64,000 nucleotides of DNA from Noviherbaspirillum malthae (GTDB lineage: Bacteria; Pseudomonadota; Gammaproteobacteria; Burkholderiales; Burkholderiaceae_D). Below are positions 62,610-64,000 of the stretch, piece by piece. Positions within the stretch are counted from its first letter, which is position 1; each line of letters begins with the position of its first letter. Under the pieces are notes generated by a model. The model made no database searches. It was not told where the DNA came from and worked only from the letters and a program-made list of their open reading frames with translations. The DNA is taken from contig NZ_JACYXF010000006.1 in NCBI RefSeq assembly GCF_015352985.1, forward strand, positions 173,466 through 237,465, given 5' to 3'. The position numbers and the translations under genes are program-made.

Positions 62610-63596
62610 ATGCAATTCAAACTCAGATCCCTTCTTTCGCATGCAGTGGCAGCAGCGCTGGCCAGCGCCGCAGTGATGGCCCACGCCAAGGACTTCCGGT
62701 CCGCCGACGTCCATCCCAACGACTATCCCACCGTGGTCGCCGTCGGCCAGATGAGCAAGTCGCTGGCCGAACAGACCAAGGGCCGCCTCGGCGTCAAGGT
62801 CTTCGCCAACAGCTCCATGGGCTCGGAAAAGGACACCGTCGAGCAGGTCAAGATCGGCGCCCTCGACATGGTGCGCATCAACAGCGCCGCCCTGCACGCC
62901 ATCTCCCCGGCCATGATGATCCCCTCGCTGCCCTTCCTGTTCCGCTCCACCGCCCACATGCGCGAAACCCTCGACGGCCCCATCGGCGACCAGCTGCTGG
63001 CTTCGCTGGAAAAGGAAGGCTTCGTCGGCCTGGCGTTCTATGACAGCGGCTCGCGCTCGTTCTACACCACCAAGAAGCCGATCAAAACTGTTGCCGACAT
63101 GAAGGGCCAGAAGATCCGGGTGCAGCAGTCGGAGATGTGGGTGGCCATCATGCAGGCCGTGGGTGCGAACGCGACGCCGATGCCGTATGCCGAGGTGTAC
63201 ACCGGTCTGAAGACCGGCCTGATCGACGGCGCCGAGAACAACTGGCCGTCGTACGAATCGTCGCGTCACTATGAGGCGGCGAAGTACTACAGCCTGTCGG
63301 AACACTCGATGGCGCCGGAAGTGCTGTTGTTCTCGAAGAAGGTGTGGGATGGCCTGAGCAAGGAAGACCAGGCGCTGATCCGCAAGGCGGCCAAGGATTC
63401 GGTGCCGGCGATGCGCAAGCTGTGGGATGAGCGCGAAGCCAAGGCAAGGCAGGTGGTGCAGGCTGGCGGTGCGCAGATCATCACGGATGTGGACAAGGCG
63501 GGCTTTACGGCGGCGATGAAGCCGGTGTACGAGCGCTTCGTCACCGATCCGGCGCTCAAGGACGTCGTCGCCAAGATTCAAAAGACTGCGCACTGA
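62610..63596 (+). CDS. dctP: TRAP transporter periplasmic binding protein
   Basis: A 328-residue DctP-type extracytoplasmic receptor. A signal peptide ends near AAVMAHAKDF. Family blocks are GRLGVKVFANSSMGSEKDTVEQVKIGALDM, MIPSLPFLF, KIRVQQSEMWVAIMQAVGANATPMPYAEVYTGLKTG and IDGAENNWPSY, with the conserved Arg of the carboxylate-binding site in KIRVQQS. TRAP receptors of this type bind sugar acids or other carboxylates such as glucuronate/galacturonate. Pairing with GH3 and LacI points to a sugar-acid or glycoside breakdown product. Confidence 0.92.
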   Translation: MQFKLRSLLSHAVAAALASAAVMAHAKDFRSADVHPNDYPTVVAVGQMSKSLAEQTKGRLGVKVFANSSMGSEKDTVEQVKIGALDMVRINSAALHAISPAMMIPSLPFLFRSTAHMRETLDGPIGDQLLASLEKEGFVGLAFYDSGSRSFYTTKKPIKTVADMKGQKIRVQQSEMWVAIMQAVGANATPMPYAEVYTGLKTGLIDGAENNWPSYESSRHYEAAKYYSLSEHSMAPEVLLFSKKVWDGLSKEDQALIRKAAKDSVPAMRKLWDEREAKARQVVQAGGAQIITDVDKAGFTAAMKPVYERFVTDPALKDVVAKIQKTAH

Positions 63597-63741
63597 TCGC
63601 ATCCGGTGCCATGAACGGGGAGCCATGGCTTGCATGGGTTCCATGGCTCCCTGAGCGAATTCATTTTCAGATTCTGGAATCAGCATGTTGGACACGGCAA
63701 TCAAGCCAGGCTTCGTCACGCCTGCCGAAAGGGAAAAGACG

Positions 63742-64000
63742 ATGTTTCTTACCAAGATGAATGCGGCCCTGTGCCGCGCGGCGATGATCGGGGCGGTGCT
63801 CGGCCTGTTCGGCATCGTCTTCGTCGTCGTGTGGCAGGTCTTCGGCCGCTACGTCCTCAACGACACCCCCACCTGGGCCGAGGGCGCCGCACTGGTGCTC
63901 GTCATCTACGTCACCATGCTCGGCGCCGCCGCCGGCGTGCGCGACGCCGGCCACATCGGCATGGAATCCATCCTGGTGCTGCTGCCCGAAACACTGCGCC
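63742..64000 (+). CDS. dctQ: TRAP transporter small permease, 3' partial
   Basis: The N-terminal 86 residues of a DctQ-type four-helix membrane subunit; the gene runs off the window. Helix 1 is about AAMIGAVLGLFGIVFVVVW, followed by QVFGRYVLNDTPTWAEGAALVLVIYVTMLGAAAGVRDAGHIGME, which is the family core. The start at 63742 (MFLTKMNAALCR) has AAAGGGAAAAG upstream; an in-frame ATG at 63685 would add 19 residues with a poorer ribosome-binding site. The large permease DctM presumably follows. Confidence 0.88.
   Translation, partial: MFLTKMNAALCRAAMIGAVLGLFGIVFVVVWQVFGRYVLNDTPTWAEGAALVLVIYVTMLGAAAGVRDAGHIGMESILVLLPETLR

Overview
The window looks like a chromosomal stretch of a GC-rich betaproteobacterium, most likely Burkholderiales and possibly Oxalobacteraceae (Herbaspirillum/Noviherbaspirillum/Massilia-like). 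This is inferred from the high GC, gene families and synteny; no rRNA or tRNA gene is present to confirm it. Genes are densely packed, mostly in short operons. I see no CRISPR array, prophage or complete insertion sequence.

Layout. 1-3.6 kb: the end of an outer-membrane phospholipase A gene, a FUSC-type membrane protein, a fluoroacetate-dehalogenase-like hydrolase and a 55-residue membrane peptide. 3.7-16.1 kb: an organosulfur-scavenging island. It holds an ssuABC-type operon with two tandem binding proteins, a divergent SfnB-type monooxygenase, and a second operon (SfnB-type enzyme, Met-type ABC transporter with two MetQ proteins, LLM flavin monooxygenase), then a divergent SsuA-like protein. 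Together these would import sulfonates or related organosulfur compounds and oxidise them. 16.4-21.2 kb: a chemoreceptor, a hipB with a wrecked hipA, a small acetyltransferase and a HAF-repeat protein.

21.3-24.0 kb is the most unusual part. A small peptide gene has a leader-like N-terminus and three exact 15-residue repeats. It is followed by a short hairpin, a ferritin-like diiron protein with all its ligands, and a JmjC ribosomal-oxygenase-like enzyme. I read this as a candidate peptide-modification (RiPP-like) cassette.

24.1-34.8 kb: a DUF2278/lamin-tail protein, a CorC/CNNM-type transporter, an MFS transporter, a YihY-family protein, a glycosidase-RmlD fusion with a glycosyltransferase, and proline iminopeptidase with a small unknown protein. 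35.1-41.6 kb: one compact operon encoding an IorAB-type molybdenum hydroxylase, SoxXYZA and flavocytochrome-c sulfide dehydrogenase subunits. SoxB and SoxCD are absent from it. 41.6-42.1 kb: two inverted copies of a roughly 160-bp MITE-like repeat.

42.3-49.6 kb: a purine-type permease, a cysteine-less glutaredoxin-fold protein, a zinc aminopeptidase, a PDZ lipoprotein resembling a catalytically dead M48 peptidase, a PerM/AI-2E protein, and a SRAP protein lacking its catalytic cysteine. 49.6-56.0 kb: two large PAS-GGDEF-EAL proteins and an MHYT hybrid histidine kinase. 56.3-58.2 kb: DnaA-box-like motifs, a truncated HigA-like gene, a TetR regulator and an adhesin-E-like protein. 58.4-64.0 kb: a carbohydrate regulon with a GH3 lipoprotein glycosidase, a LacI regulator, and TRAP transporter genes that run off the window. 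Palindromic LacI-type operators lie upstream of the glycosidase, and a weaker candidate lies before the TRAP genes.
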